Assembly: GCF_017315985.1 (NCBI RefSeq) | Contig: NZ_JAFLVR010000072.1 | Location: 30,066-94,065 of the forward strand | Source of the DNA: Candidatus Enterococcus murrayae | GTDB lineage: Bacteria; Bacillota; Bacilli; Lactobacillales; Enterococcaceae | Length of the DNA: 64,000 bases | Reading direction: 5' to 3' | In this document: positions 36,911-45,794 of the stretch, piece by piece | How the letters are laid out: every line of letters starts with the position of its first letter | Numbering within the stretch: the stretch's first letter is position 1 | Program-made: the position numbers and the translations under genes | Notes under the pieces: generated by a model | The model's database searches: none | Told to the model about the DNA's origin: nothing | The model's input: the letters and a program-made list of their open reading frames with translations, nothing else

Positions 36911-37750
36911 TTAATCGATGATTGGAATGGAAGACATCGCGATTCCAATTGGTGTAACAAATTGAGGATATTTTGGTTTATAAACCTTTTGGTCCAAATA
37001 ATTGGAAAACTCTTTTTCAAATTCAGACAGATAAGAAGCTCCGCCAACGACATAGATTGGATCTGTTGGATGCTTTTTCAACACATTGGCAGTAATATCC
37101 GCCATTCGTTGAATCACCGGACGACAAATAATAAAATTTTCTCGATCACGTGCTGGATCACGTTTGATCTGCTCAGCCTCTTCGATGGAGATTTTATTAT
37201 TTCCGGCGATCACTAGTGTCATATGGGTCCCGCCGGTAGGCTCATCTTCTACAATAATCGGCTGACCATTCTCAAAGATGCTGATACCCGTCGTTCCACC
37301 ACCAACATCCACGACCGCTCCTTCATCTACACCTAAAACTAAAGCGGCTGCGGTTGGTTCGTCGACTAATTGATCCGCCAGCATGTTCGTACTCTCGATG
37401 ACATTCGCCACCACTCGTTTATTATTGCCGACGGTTCCCGGAGGAATTGCACCTGAGGCCGCCTTCAAAGGAAAACCCAGCGTTTCCTCCGCTTGAGCAC
37501 GCAGTCGATTAACGATTTGAACGGATTTTTGATAATCAACGACCAGTCCATCGCGAATGACATCCGCATACTCAAAGGCACCAAAAATCGGCCGATCCTT
37601 TCCATCTAAAACAACCAGTACAATAGAGGAAGTACCTAAATCGATTCCAACTTTATAGCCATCTTCAGGATCGAACTCCTCAGCTTGTTTTGTATTCACA
37701 AGTTCATGAAAAGATGTTAATAATTGATTGGCTTTTTCGATTGATTCCAT
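36911..37750 (-). CDS. EutJ-like actin/Hsp70-fold ATPase
   Basis: A 279-residue protein of the EutJ family with an actin-like ATPase fold: the phosphate-1 motif GIDLGTSSIV near residue 34, the phosphate-2 motif VDVGGGTTGISIF near 148, and an adenosine motif (YVVGGASYL) near 245. It is thought to act as a chaperone in microcompartment loci; in Listeria pdu loci an EutJ-like gene also lies between pduL and pduM. GGAGG precedes the ATG. Confidence 0.85.
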   Translation of the reverse strand: MESIEKANQLLTSFHELVNTKQAEEFDPEDGYKVGIDLGTSSIVLVVLDGKDRPIFGAFEYADVIRDGLVVDYQKSVQIVNRLRAQAEETLGFPLKAASGAIPPGTVGNNKRVVANVIESTNMLADQLVDEPTAAALVLGVDEGAVVDVGGGTTGISIFENGQPIIVEDEPTGGTHMTLVIAGNNKISIEEAEQIKRDPARDRENFIICRPVIQRMADITANVLKKHPTDPIYVVGGASYLSEFEKEFSNYLDQKVYKPKYPQFVTPIGIAMSSIPIID

Positions 37751-37765
37751 ACTTCCTCCTTTGGA

Positions 37766-38398
37766 TTATTCTTTAATAATCCGTCCTCGTGTATTTGGCT
37801 GTATATCTGCAGCGTTTGCTTCATCTGTATCTACATGCATTTCTAAAACAAAATTCTTTCCGGGACGCAACTCAACATCGTTAAATAGGACTCTACGCGC
37901 TCCTTCAAAAATTTCTACTGAAACAACTTGACCCTCTTTTAAGTTTAAACGTTCCATATCCTGATAATTTAAATGGATGTGGCGCTTTGCCACAATCGCC
38001 GCTGGAATCGTCAACTCAGCTGCTTCACTGCGAATCGTGATTTCAACAGCATCCTCTAAGTTACCAGATAAACGAATCGGTGCTTGAATTCCCAGAGTTC
38101 GTGCATCGGTTTTTGAAATCTCTACCTGTGAACGTTTCCGTAAGGGGCCTAAAATACGAGCCTTTTTGATCTCTCCTTTAGGTCCTATCAGAGTCACCGT
38201 CTGCTTCGAAGCGAATTCTCCCGGCTGTTTTAATGGTTTCAAAGGTTCGATTGATTCATTTGGAAATAGAATGTCAAAATGTTCTTCCGTTAAATGTATG
38301 TGTCGGTTAGAGATGCCAATTGGAAATGTTTCTGCTTGCATCTCCAATAACACTTCACGAACAATTTTTCTAATTTCCTCAATGCTAAAATTATTCAT
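37766..38398 (-). CDS. pduL: PduL, phosphate propanoyltransferase
   Basis: A 210-residue PduL-type phosphotransacylase. Its two beta-barrel halves each carry the zinc-binding signature, SNRHIHLT (about 26-33) and AKRHIHLN (about 136-143). It converts propionyl-CoA to propionyl phosphate and returns CoA within the shell. A basic, helical N-terminus of about 20 residues can act as targeting peptide. Its start overlaps the end of pduJ by 8 bp. Confidence 0.94.
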   Translation of the reverse strand: MNNFSIEEIRKIVREVLLEMQAETFPIGISNRHIHLTEEHFDILFPNESIEPLKPLKQPGEFASKQTVTLIGPKGEIKKARILGPLRKRSQVEISKTDARTLGIQAPIRLSGNLEDAVEITIRSEAAELTIPAAIVAKRHIHLNYQDMERLNLKEGQVVSVEIFEGARRVLFNDVELRPGKNFVLEMHVDTDEANAADIQPNTRGRIIKE

Positions 38399-38675
38399 TG
38401 CCTACTTTAGGTACTAAAACGTCATCAACATCGTGATGCGGTCTTGGGATTACGTGAACGGAAACCACTTCTCCCACTTTTTCAGCAGCCGCACTTCCAG
38501 CATCCACTGCTGCTTTTACTGCACCAACATCGCCGCGAACCATAACGGTAACTAAGCCTGAACCAATTTTTTCAGTTCCAACTAGTGTGACATTTGCCGC
38601 CTTAACCATGGCATCGGCTGCTTCAACCGCTCCAACTAGTCCCTTTGTTTCAATCATTCCTAATGCATCATTCAT
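38391..38675 (-). CDS. pduJ: PduJ, hexameric BMC shell protein
   Basis: A 94-residue single-BMC protein, nearly identical in its first 85 residues to PduA at 45234-45512 and ending in a short acidic tail. It builds facets of the shell. TAGGAGG just upstream of the ATG coincides with the stop of a +1-frame tail of pduK. pduL overlaps its end. Confidence 0.94.
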   Translation of the reverse strand: MNDALGMIETKGLVGAVEAADAMVKAANVTLVGTEKIGSGLVTVMVRGDVGAVKAAVDAGSAAAEKVGEVVSVHVIPRPHHDVDDVLVPKVGNE

Positions 38676-38686
38676 GTCTATTCCTC

Positions 38687-38757
38687 CTATTTCATGTCAA
38701 AGAAATTTTTTACCACAGAAATCAATCCTGTCTTCAAGTCGTGTATTCTCTTCCATC
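38687..38757 (-). other. Possible +1-frame C-terminal tail of pduK
   Basis: pduK stops right after an A-tract at about 38760. One frame over (+1), the sequence continues for about 22 codons with a basic, amphipathic tail (LKTGLISVVKNFF near its end) and stops at 38687, where the TAG overlaps the pduJ ribosome binding site. This is the spacing expected for an operon gene end and suggests a frameshift or transcript slippage. Confidence 0.45.
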
Positions 38758-39284
38758 TATTTTTTCTTTTTGGAATCTGAAGATTTTTTTGACCCTTTAG
38801 GTGGATTTTTTTTCTTCTTTGGTTCCTCTTTAATGGGTTTTTCTTTGATTTCCTCTTCTTTACTGCTTTCTTCCTTGAGTGGTTCATCAATCACGGGTGG
38901 TTCATTCGGCTGCGGTACCTCTTCAATTTTCTCAGTTGGCAATTCCGCAGGTTCATTCTCCACTGGTGCTTTCTCCAAGCTTTCAACAGGTAAATCAGAG
39001 GTCTTTTTTTCTTTTGTAAAGAAATATTTTTCTAAATTATTGGCTGGGCGAGGAATCACCAGTGCTGATAGATACACATTGTTTGCGACAGCTTTTGCTT
39101 TACCAGCGTCTACAGCAGCCTTCACTGCTCCGACATCGCCAGCAACCTTCACTGTCATCCAGCCGAAGCCCTTTGCTTTTTCGACGCCTAAGAGCTCGAC
39201 ATTCGCTACCTTGACCATCGTATCTGATACTTCGATTGCACTAGCCAATCCTGTTACTTCGACTAAGCCAATTGCTTGTTTCAT
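38757..39284 (-). CDS. pduK: PduK, BMC shell protein with low-complexity extension
   Basis: A 175-residue protein: one BMC domain (about 1-90) followed by an extension rich in Glu, Pro and Lys that ends in a Lys tract. PduK is a minor shell component whose C-terminal extension is always variable. ATGA overlap with the pduH stop indicates coupling. The end looks truncated by an A-tract frameshift (see the tail entry). An 81-bp gap to pduJ is unusual in this compact operon. Confidence 0.88.
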   Translation of the reverse strand: MKQAIGLVEVTGLASAIEVSDTMVKVANVELLGVEKAKGFGWMTVKVAGDVGAVKAAVDAGKAKAVANNVYLSALVIPRPANNLEKYFFTKEKKTSDLPVESLEKAPVENEPAELPTEKIEEVPQPNEPPVIDEPLKEESSKEEEIKEKPIKEEPKKKKNPPKGSKKSSDSKKKK

Positions 39285-39658
39285 ATTTTCACCTCCATAG
39301 GATCAATTGATTTGAATGGCACACCCTTTACTAAACGTGCCGCATTCCCGCCAAAGCTTTTCAAAATCAACGGCGGACAAGTTACAACTCGTTGAATCGA
39401 TTGATAAGGAGTTTCTGGTGCCAAATTTTTATAATGAAGGGCGGCTTCATTATTAACATACCCGATTCCAACATTTAATGAAGACGTGTTGGCCGCTGCA
39501 TACGCAGCCTCTGTCGCAGTTGGAAAATCTTTTTGCTCAATCACAAAAGGAATCTTCTCTTCCTCCAAGCCATAAAGGATGTATTGAATATCATCCGTCG
39601 AAGCCGTTTTAGAGAGATAGATCAATACTATTGGTCGCACATTTAAATCAAGCTCCAT
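39281..39658 (-). CDS. pduH: PduH, small subunit of diol dehydratase reactivase
   Basis: A 125-residue protein matching the small reactivating-factor subunit (DdrB/PduH): a Rossmann-like fold similar to the dehydratase beta subunit, with IPFVIEQKD and the conserved NVGIGYVNNEAALHY segment. With PduG it exchanges damaged cobalamin from PduCDE in an ATP-dependent way. GGGAGG precedes the ATG. It overlaps pduG by 11 bp and pduK by 4 bp. Confidence 0.93.
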   Translation of the reverse strand: MELDLNVRPIVLIYLSKTASTDDIQYILYGLEEEKIPFVIEQKDFPTATEAAYAAANTSSLNVGIGYVNNEAALHYKNLAPETPYQSIQRVVTCPPLILKSFGGNAARLVKGVPFKSIDPMEVKI

Positions 39659-41486
39659 CGAATCCCTCCCTCAAATAGGAAAGGATCAACCCAGTTGCAA
39701 CAGCATTCCGCGGTCCTTCGATTTGTCGAATATTTCCGCGGCCTGCTACTAGCCCATAATGAGACAGGGCGTTGGTTACGATCTGCGGGATTTCAAAATC
39801 CAAAGCTGATCCTCCAACAATTACCACAAATGGAATATCGCGAATACTTCCAGTAGGACTGACCCTGCGCAGCGCCCGCAACGCATTGGTTACAAAAACA
39901 CGTTCCTTCGCGGTTTGTCGGATCAATCGAATCTTTTCGATTGAATCATCACCTGGTATTGGTACAAACCCATCAGGCGTTACGACAACTACTTTTGCAA
40001 ACAATACCGGATCTAGCGGATCATCAAAGAATTGAACCGAGCCGTCTTCGTGACGGATATAGAAAATATTTTCCACTTTTGCTAGAGGATATTTTTTGAT
40101 ATCTTCAGCCAAATAAACATCTTCCAAGCCTAATTCTGATTGGATCAGCATTGTCACCATGTCACCGGCACCAGCCAGATGTGTCGCCACGATCGTCTCA
40201 TCTTTTTTAATGATGGAGGCATCGGTTGAACCAGCGCCTAAATCTAAAATTGCCAATGGAGCTGAAGTTCCTGGTGTAGTCAGAGCTCCTAAGATAGCTG
40301 CCTCCGCCTCCGCACCGCCAATTTCAACTTTGATTCCTAGATCTTGCTGAATTTCATCTGCAATTTTTGACATCTGCAAATGATCGGATTTAACCATAGA
40401 GGCGATTCCGACTGCTTGTTCCATCGAAAACTCTCCGGCTAATCCACCCTTGACACTGATCGGTACAAAGGTATCGACCGCTAATAAATCCTGGATAAAG
40501 ATTTGGTTGACTGGGCGATCAGTTAGTTCCGCCATCGTTAAACGAACCTTCTCTAACATACCGCCAACGTTCGTTCCAGATTCTCCGGTTACATTGTCAA
40601 TCACGTCGAAGGCCGAAACAGCCTCCATGATTTTTTCAGCACCCGCTGAAATCCCAACCGTACTACGACGATTTCCGCCAGTGATCTCGATTTTTCCGGC
40701 AGGGATCGTTCGTGCTTTGACATCGCCCTTTGGCGTCTTTATGACTACAGCAGAACGATTTCCGATTAAGGCACGTGCAACAGGAACAATGTTCTTAGTT
40801 GCCTCAGAATCAAGATCAAAAACCGTTGCGATCCCATAAGGATTTGACAATTGTGAAACGCCGCGGCCTGTCTCAGCAACTTCGACTGCAGCCAGCATAT
40901 TGACAGGAACCTTATCAATATAAGAAACTTCATCAACGATTGGAATTTTTTTTATTAAACGATTGTTTACCAAAACCCCATCATCGGATTGCATGATTGC
41001 CGCTGTAATGAGATAACCATTTGCAACAAAATGATTGATTCGACGAGCGACATCATCGAAATCAAACGTCTTCTCGATAATCAAAATATACGGGGTATCC
41101 TTCTTGCCCAGCTTTTCGATCTCAGCAAAACGAAGGGTCGTTCCGACTCCCAGTCCTAAACCGCCGGGTGTTTTAGGATTGTGACCGATCATCGTTGATT
41201 CGGTGATGATCGTCTCGGTGATCGTTTCCATTGCGACATCGCCAATTACAGGAGTTGCTTCATTGATGCGTATCAAATCGATTTCTTCGACTTTTAATCT
41301 ATTTTTTTGACAGGCCTCGTTGATCGCCTTATAGATACCAAATAGATTTTTCTTCGTTCCCTTTACTCCAGTCGTTTCCGCAATTGCTGATTCTAGGAAT
41401 CGGACATGTTGATGGTCATCAATTTCAACCAAAGCAACTTCAGTTGAGGAATTTCCAATATCAATCCCAATTACACGTTTCATCAT
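39648..41486 (-). CDS. pduG: PduG, large subunit of diol dehydratase reactivase
   Basis: A 612-residue Hsp70-like ATPase (DdrA/PduG). The N-terminal GIDIGNSSTEVALVE phosphate loop, a second DLGAGSTDASII motif (about 410) and the FVVIVGGSALDFE adenosine motif near 560 are present. It acts with PduH to release inactive cobalamin from the dehydratase. The start is one of two consecutive ATGs after GAGGAG. Confidence 0.94.
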   Translation of the reverse strand: MMKRVIGIDIGNSSTEVALVEIDDHQHVRFLESAIAETTGVKGTKKNLFGIYKAINEACQKNRLKVEEIDLIRINEATPVIGDVAMETITETIITESTMIGHNPKTPGGLGLGVGTTLRFAEIEKLGKKDTPYILIIEKTFDFDDVARRINHFVANGYLITAAIMQSDDGVLVNNRLIKKIPIVDEVSYIDKVPVNMLAAVEVAETGRGVSQLSNPYGIATVFDLDSEATKNIVPVARALIGNRSAVVIKTPKGDVKARTIPAGKIEITGGNRRSTVGISAGAEKIMEAVSAFDVIDNVTGESGTNVGGMLEKVRLTMAELTDRPVNQIFIQDLLAVDTFVPISVKGGLAGEFSMEQAVGIASMVKSDHLQMSKIADEIQQDLGIKVEIGGAEAEAAILGALTTPGTSAPLAILDLGAGSTDASIIKKDETIVATHLAGAGDMVTMLIQSELGLEDVYLAEDIKKYPLAKVENIFYIRHEDGSVQFFDDPLDPVLFAKVVVVTPDGFVPIPGDDSIEKIRLIRQTAKERVFVTNALRALRRVSPTGSIRDIPFVVIVGGSALDFEIPQIVTNALSHYGLVAGRGNIRQIEGPRNAVATGLILSYLREGFDGA

Positions 41487-41521
41487 TCATTGCTCCTCTT
41501 CCTGAATTTCCGAACTAGAAA

Positions 41522-42034
41522 TTAGTTATCACCTTTAAGTTTTTTCCGTTTTTCATAATGCGCAGCCGCTTCACGAACATAAGCCGCACTGATTTTCGCA
41601 TCATATTTTGTTTCTAACTCGCTCGCGATATCTAACAGCTCTTGTTTACTTGAACGGTAAGGTCGCAAAGCATTATACATTTCCAACACGCGTGTATCAG
41701 GAACAGCCGTTAACTCAGATGCACGGTCGAAGTTGTTAGCGATCGTTTTTCTACCTGCACTCGTTGCAATTTCTCCTTGTGCTTTCAAAATGCGCGGAGT
41801 GATTTTCAAATCGTCAGGTGTTAATGATCCATTCAATACATTTTCTAAAGTGATATCGTCTAAGGTCTTGCCTGTTTTCGTTTTGATCCAATCAGGATGA
41901 TTCTTTGCGATCGGATAATCCGCAACAGTTGCTGCTCCAGAACTTACTGGATTTTCTGATGCTGCGGGACTTGCACCATTATTCATATCTTTTAAGATTC
42001 CTCGAACCAAACTCTCGATAGATTGCTCATTCAT
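41522..42034 (-). CDS. pduE: PduE, small subunit of propanediol dehydratase
   Basis: A protein of about 170 residues, gamma subunit of B12-dependent diol dehydratase, mostly helical with the conserved KTGKTLDDITLENVL segment. GAGG lies 8 nt before the ATG at 42034; a GTG three codons earlier overlaps the site and is rejected. The N-terminal helix could assist encapsulation. It follows pduD by about 13 bp. Confidence 0.94.
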   Translation of the reverse strand: MNEQSIESLVRGILKDMNNGASPAASENPVSSGAATVADYPIAKNHPDWIKTKTGKTLDDITLENVLNGSLTPDDLKITPRILKAQGEIATSAGRKTIANNFDRASELTAVPDTRVLEMYNALRPYRSSKQELLDIASELETKYDAKISAAYVREAAAHYEKRKKLKGDN

Positions 42035-42047
42035 TCTAGTCACCTCA

Positions 42048-42713
42048 CTATAAAGTTACAGAAATTTCTTCTGCTGGTTTTCCGATTACTACGTGTTTTG
42101 TTTCCTTAATATGGAGCAAAGCTGACAAAGCTTGATATTTCGGCCGCGCCATTTGATCGTTCATCATTGGTACTGGATTTGGTGACTCGCCTTTGGCATA
42201 TTTTGCAGCATTTTTCCCAATAGACCGATATGTTTCTAAGGTAATCAGCGGTGCTTGCGGGAAGAGCTCTAGATTGGATAAAGGCTGCAAATCTTTTTGG
42301 TGAATGATTGCCGTGCCTTTTGATTGAATCGACACACAAACACCTGAGCCTGATAATTTATCTCCCTCAACCGCTGCGAAGGCAACGTCAGAAGTACGAT
42401 AAACTTTAACCACTCGAGCCTTTAATCCTTCTTCTTCAATGCCTGCGATCACTTGTTTTAAAATATCTTTGTGGGGAACACCAAGAATATTCGTTGTTTG
42501 TGATTCTGCATATGCCGGTGCTACAGCAATAACTACTTCATCCTGAGAATTTCCTGGTTGAGCAACCCCAACAGATTTAAACCAATCGGATGATGCTGCA
42601 GGTTCTGCCTTTGGTTGTTCAAACGCAACAGGTTGATCTCCAGTATTCGCTTCCATTTCTGTTAGAACTTCTTTAATAATGGAGCGTAAAAGATTTTCAT
42701 TCAGTTCTGTCAT
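42048..42713 (-). CDS. pduD: PduD, medium subunit of propanediol dehydratase
   Basis: A 221-residue beta subunit with the [11 protein letters not shown] core strand, the Rossmann-like cobalamin-tail region and a [10 protein letters not shown] segment. Residues 1-18 form an amphipathic helix followed by a flexible Pro/Ala linker, the known targeting peptide type of PduD. AAGGAGG precedes the ATG, 12 bp after pduC. Confidence 0.94.
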   Translation of the reverse strand: MTELNENLLRSIIKEVLTEMEANTGDQPVAFEQPKAEPAASSDWFKSVGVAQPGNSQDEVVIAVAPAYAESQTTNILGVPHKDILKQVIAGIEEEGLKARVVKVYRTSDVAFAAVEGDKLSGSGVCVSIQSKGTAIIHQKDLQPLSNLELFPQAPLITLETYRSIGKNAAKYAKGESPNPVPMMNDQMARPKYQALSALLHIKETKHVVIGKPAEEISVTL

Positions 42714-42725
42714 TTTTACTCCTCC

Positions 42726-44387
42726 TTAAATATCTTTCGGATTGATTGCTTTAGGGATCGCTTTTACTTTTTCCCATTCTGAACCGTCAAGTCGGTAACC
42801 TGTTCCTGGTCCAGCATAATCATTCTTGTCGTTGACAGCAGAGATAACATTCCAATCCGCATCAAATATTGAAGAAGTTTGTAAGAAATCTCCAGCTACA
42901 CGTTGTTTCAAAAGATTGAGCAAGCTTGCTGCCACATCTTCAAATCCGCTTTCTGACAATCCTTTTACAAGATCCAGCCCAGTCTTACCTTGAGTGAGCA
43001 ATTCTTGTGCTGCTTTAATATCTTGAACCATGTCACGTTCCGGCATGTCTTGTGATCCGCGAGCATAAGTTGCTGCTTCAACCTCTTCATCTGTAATCGT
43101 TGGCAGGCCTAATTTTTCAAATAGACCTTGTAAAGCTTTCGCTGCTTTATTACGAACCGCAATTACATCTTCTTCGCTGACTGGTCGTAAACCGCCGTCT
43201 ACTCTTAAGTCACGTTGGATGATATTGTAATCATCGAAATCATCCGCATCAAAGTTGGAACCGGCAAACATATTGTCATAGTTTGGTGTTGCCGAGTAAC
43301 CTGATGAAATGAAGTCTGTTCCCGGTAAGAATTGCATTAATAAGCGTGCAGTTCTGCGGATATCAGAATGTGAGAAGGTTTGGTCATTTCCTGAAGCAAC
43401 TTCCAAGTCAAGCAGCATAGCAATCAGGTTTTCAGCTAGAATAGCGCGAATTCCTGATGGTACTGCCCCTGGAACTCCGATACAGCTGATCGAACCATTC
43501 TGCAAGCCTTGAACGCCGGCAGCTTTTGTTAAATAGATACAACGAGTTTCCAGATAAAGCATTGACTTGCCTTCTGCGTAACCCATTTGTACCTCTGATC
43601 CAGTTCCAGAAGTAAAGCGCATTTTCAATCCGCGGGAAGCATAACAAGATGCTAAGAACCCTTTAGACCAAGGAGTGTCATCCCCATCGGTAAACACTTG
43701 CTCAGTCCCATACACAGAGATTGTTTCTGCATAAGCTGTAAATCCGCGCATACCCAAATCAAGCTCTGTCGCTTCTTCTAACGAACATTGTGTCAAGACA
43801 CCTGGACGGCCAGTTTGCGAGCCGACCATGATCGCAACCGCGTTAAACGGCGCGTAGCGTGCTACAGCTACTGTTGTTTCTTGTTCGTCAAATCCGCGCA
43901 AAGCACCTTCAGCCGCATCGGCAGCGATTTGTACCGGATTATCTCGAACATTCGTCACGTGAGATTGGGTTGTCGGACGACGACGAGCACGCATTTTTTG
44001 TACAGCCATCATCATTTCAACTACGTTCATATAGCCGACTACTTCATTCAATTTCCCTGGTGTAGCAGCAGTCGTTAACTGTACGATTTCTTCTCGAGAA
44101 ATATTTGGATCAACGATTTTATTCGCTAATTCTTTAGAAGGAATTGCCATTACTTCTTCTGTGCGAGTCAAATCAATTCCGTATTGAGCAATATATGAAT
44201 CAATCAAATCAAAATCGGCTTTGTCTTTTCCATCAAGCTCAACTACTTCACCATTGAGAATCTTGATACTTGGCTTAGGGTCATTAGGACTTTGCATCGC
44301 AATTAATCCTTCTTCTACCCATTCATCCACGAAACCATCTTGATTGACCGGTCTTTTTTCTAGTTCTTCAAATCGTTTTGATTTCAT
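42726..44387 (-). CDS. pduC: PduC, large subunit of propanediol dehydratase
   Basis: A 553-residue alpha subunit forming the TIM barrel that binds diol and adenosylcobalamin. QSHVTNVRDNPVQIAADAAE, SGTGSEVQMG and the conserved CIGVPGAVPSG stretch are typical. It dehydrates 1,2-propanediol to propionaldehyde, and possibly glycerol to 3-hydroxypropionaldehyde; sequence reading alone cannot separate the two. GGGAG lies upstream of the ATG. Confidence 0.95.
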   Translation of the reverse strand: MKSKRFEELEKRPVNQDGFVDEWVEEGLIAMQSPNDPKPSIKILNGEVVELDGKDKADFDLIDSYIAQYGIDLTRTEEVMAIPSKELANKIVDPNISREEIVQLTTAATPGKLNEVVGYMNVVEMMMAVQKMRARRRPTTQSHVTNVRDNPVQIAADAAEGALRGFDEQETTVAVARYAPFNAVAIMVGSQTGRPGVLTQCSLEEATELDLGMRGFTAYAETISVYGTEQVFTDGDDTPWSKGFLASCYASRGLKMRFTSGTGSEVQMGYAEGKSMLYLETRCIYLTKAAGVQGLQNGSISCIGVPGAVPSGIRAILAENLIAMLLDLEVASGNDQTFSHSDIRRTARLLMQFLPGTDFISSGYSATPNYDNMFAGSNFDADDFDDYNIIQRDLRVDGGLRPVSEEDVIAVRNKAAKALQGLFEKLGLPTITDEEVEAATYARGSQDMPERDMVQDIKAAQELLTQGKTGLDLVKGLSESGFEDVAASLLNLLKQRVAGDFLQTSSIFDADWNVISAVNDKNDYAGPGTGYRLDGSEWEKVKAIPKAINPKDI

Positions 44388-44406
44388 CTATTTTTCACTC
44401 CCACTC

Positions 44407-45216
44407 TTAAATGTATGATGGTTGATCATTTTTAGGCGTGCTTCCCATGGTTCCCAGTAATTGACAACCAATGTCGCGAGCCGAGATGATCGCCTGACGA
44501 ACAGCACCTGAATCTCCTGTAATTGTCATCGTTACCTCATTTGAGAAACTTTGCCCATTTTGCGGTGTTGCGTAAGAAACTACGTCAACATTCGCTGATT
44601 TCAATGCCGTATCAGCCATTACAACTCCAATTGCGGCAGGAGCACCAACTAAAATCCCAAACGCTTTTCCAACTGGGGCGCCAAAAACCTTATTGCACGC
44701 ATAACTTGCACGAGCTGTATATTGACATTCAATATGTCCAGCTTCGTTGCCGTATACGTCTCCGAAGGTACGTGTATCTACTTCTTTCAAAGTAACTTCT
44801 ACCGCACGCTTCACATCAGATACATCGTCGCCGCCAAAGATTACGATCGAACCATGACCAGCTCCGCCTTTTGTATCACGAGGCATTTCAATCAAGATAA
44901 CTTCAGTATTTGTTGCCTTTACAGCTTCATCAGCAGCCATAATATGAGGTCCGGCACCAGTACGAGCGCCTACAATTCCGATTGAACGATATTTTTTCTC
45001 TAATTTCATTGTTTCTAATAAAGATGAGTCTACGTTGGCAATTACTAAACCAATTGTGTCTCCAAATTCTGTAGCACCTACAAATTCTGTCAATGCACAT
45101 TGCTTTTCAATCATTTTTCGATCTCCTCCGTTTGTGGTTTTCATCTCATTTCCTGTTTCCATTTTTGCGAGCACGCGCTTCATGATCTCTTCGATCTTTT
45201 GATCTGTGTTTGCCAT
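44407..45216 (-). CDS. pduB: PduB, double-BMC shell protein with internal PduB' start
   Basis: A 269-residue protein: an N-terminal helical extension (1-34), then two BMC domains forming trimers with gated pores. The extension is known in Salmonella PduB to link shell and cargo. An internal start is visible: GGAGGA (45124-45129) lies 10 nt before the ATG at 45114, giving a 235-residue PduB'. pduC follows after 19 bp. Confidence 0.93.
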   Translation of the reverse strand: MANTDQKIEEIMKRVLAKMETGNEMKTTNGGDRKMIEKQCALTEFVGATEFGDTIGLVIANVDSSLLETMKLEKKYRSIGIVGARTGAGPHIMAADEAVKATNTEVILIEMPRDTKGGAGHGSIVIFGGDDVSDVKRAVEVTLKEVDTRTFGDVYGNEAGHIECQYTARASYACNKVFGAPVGKAFGILVGAPAAIGVVMADTALKSANVDVVSYATPQNGQSFSNEVTMTITGDSGAVRQAIISARDIGCQLLGTMGSTPKNDQPSYI

Positions 45217-45233
45217 CAGCTATCCCACCCTTT

Positions 45234-45512
45234 CTATTCTGACTTAGGGAGCAAGCCTTCAACTTCAGTATGTGGACGTGGAATAACATAATTAGAAACA
45301 ACTTCTCCTACTGCGTCGGCTGCAGAAACTCCTGCATCAACTGCTGCTTTTACTGCACCTACATCTCCTCGTACCATAACAGTGACTAATCCAGAACCAA
45401 TTTTCTCCGTTCCAATTAAGGAAACATTCGCAGCTTTTACCATTGCGTCGGCTGCTTCAATGGCACCAATCAACCCCCTAGTTTCAATCATTCCTAACGC
45501 TTCCTGTTGCAT
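45234..45512 (-). CDS. pduA: PduA, hexameric BMC shell protein
   Basis: A 92-residue single-BMC protein, main facet component and substrate pore. The conserved core [20 protein letters not shown] and the N-terminal ALGMIETRG match PduA. GGAGG lies before the ATG. It is the first gene of the main operon, with a terminator-like hairpin and candidate PocR boxes in its leader. Confidence 0.95.
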   Translation of the reverse strand: MQQEALGMIETRGLIGAIEAADAMVKAANVSLIGTEKIGSGLVTVMVRGDVGAVKAAVDAGVSAADAVGEVVSNYVIPRPHTEVEGLLPKSE

Positions 45513-45564
45513 AAAACATTCCTCCTAATTTTTTGATAGCACTTACATTTATTATGATAAACAA

Positions 45565-45594
45565 AAAAGATAGAACAAATTTGTCCTATCTTTT
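45565..45594 (-). terminator. Terminator-like hairpin in the pduA leader
   Basis: A long, almost perfect stem (AAAAGATAGAACAAA/TTTGTCCTATCTTTT) is followed on the reverse strand by a T run (opposite 45563-45568). It lies about 50 bp before the pduA start and after the candidate promoter, so it could attenuate the operon. Confidence 0.6.
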
Positions 45595-45608
45595 AATCCG
45601 ATTATTTG

Positions 45609-45641
45609 GAATATTAAAATTTTGTCGCTGCAATGTGTCAA
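45609..45641 (-). promoter_or_regulatory. Candidate pduA promoter with embedded PocR-type box
   Basis: On the reverse strand TTGACA (45636-45641) is followed by TTTAAT after 17 bp (45613-45618) or TAATAT after 19 bp (45611-45616). A box GCAGCGACAAAATTTT (45609-45631 region) lies within the spacer and resembles the box at 45685-45709. Confidence 0.5.
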
Positions 45642-45684
45642 GACAACGTCAAATAAGCCTTAATCAACTATCGATTAAAGTTAC

Positions 45685-45709
45685 AAAATAGCAAAATTTT
45701 GTCTTCTGC
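45685..45709 (-). promoter_or_regulatory. Candidate PocR-binding box
   Basis: On the reverse strand GCAGAAGACAAAATTTTGC, then TATTTT. It resembles boxes near 45609-45631 (77 bp away) and 47927-47949. The name PocR is an inference from its position between pocR and pduA. Confidence 0.4.
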
Positions 45710-45741
45710 TAGTCAAAATAATGTTATTGGTATGAACTAGA

Positions 45742-45770
45742 TTTAAAATGAATTTAGGTTCTGGTAGAAT
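45742..45770 (+). promoter_or_regulatory. Candidate pocR promoter
   Basis: TTTAAA (45742-45747), a 17-bp spacer and TAGAAT (45765-45770), 25 bp before the pocR start codon. Confidence 0.5.
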
Positions 45771-45794
45771 GATAGATGACTAGGAGGCGCTTAC

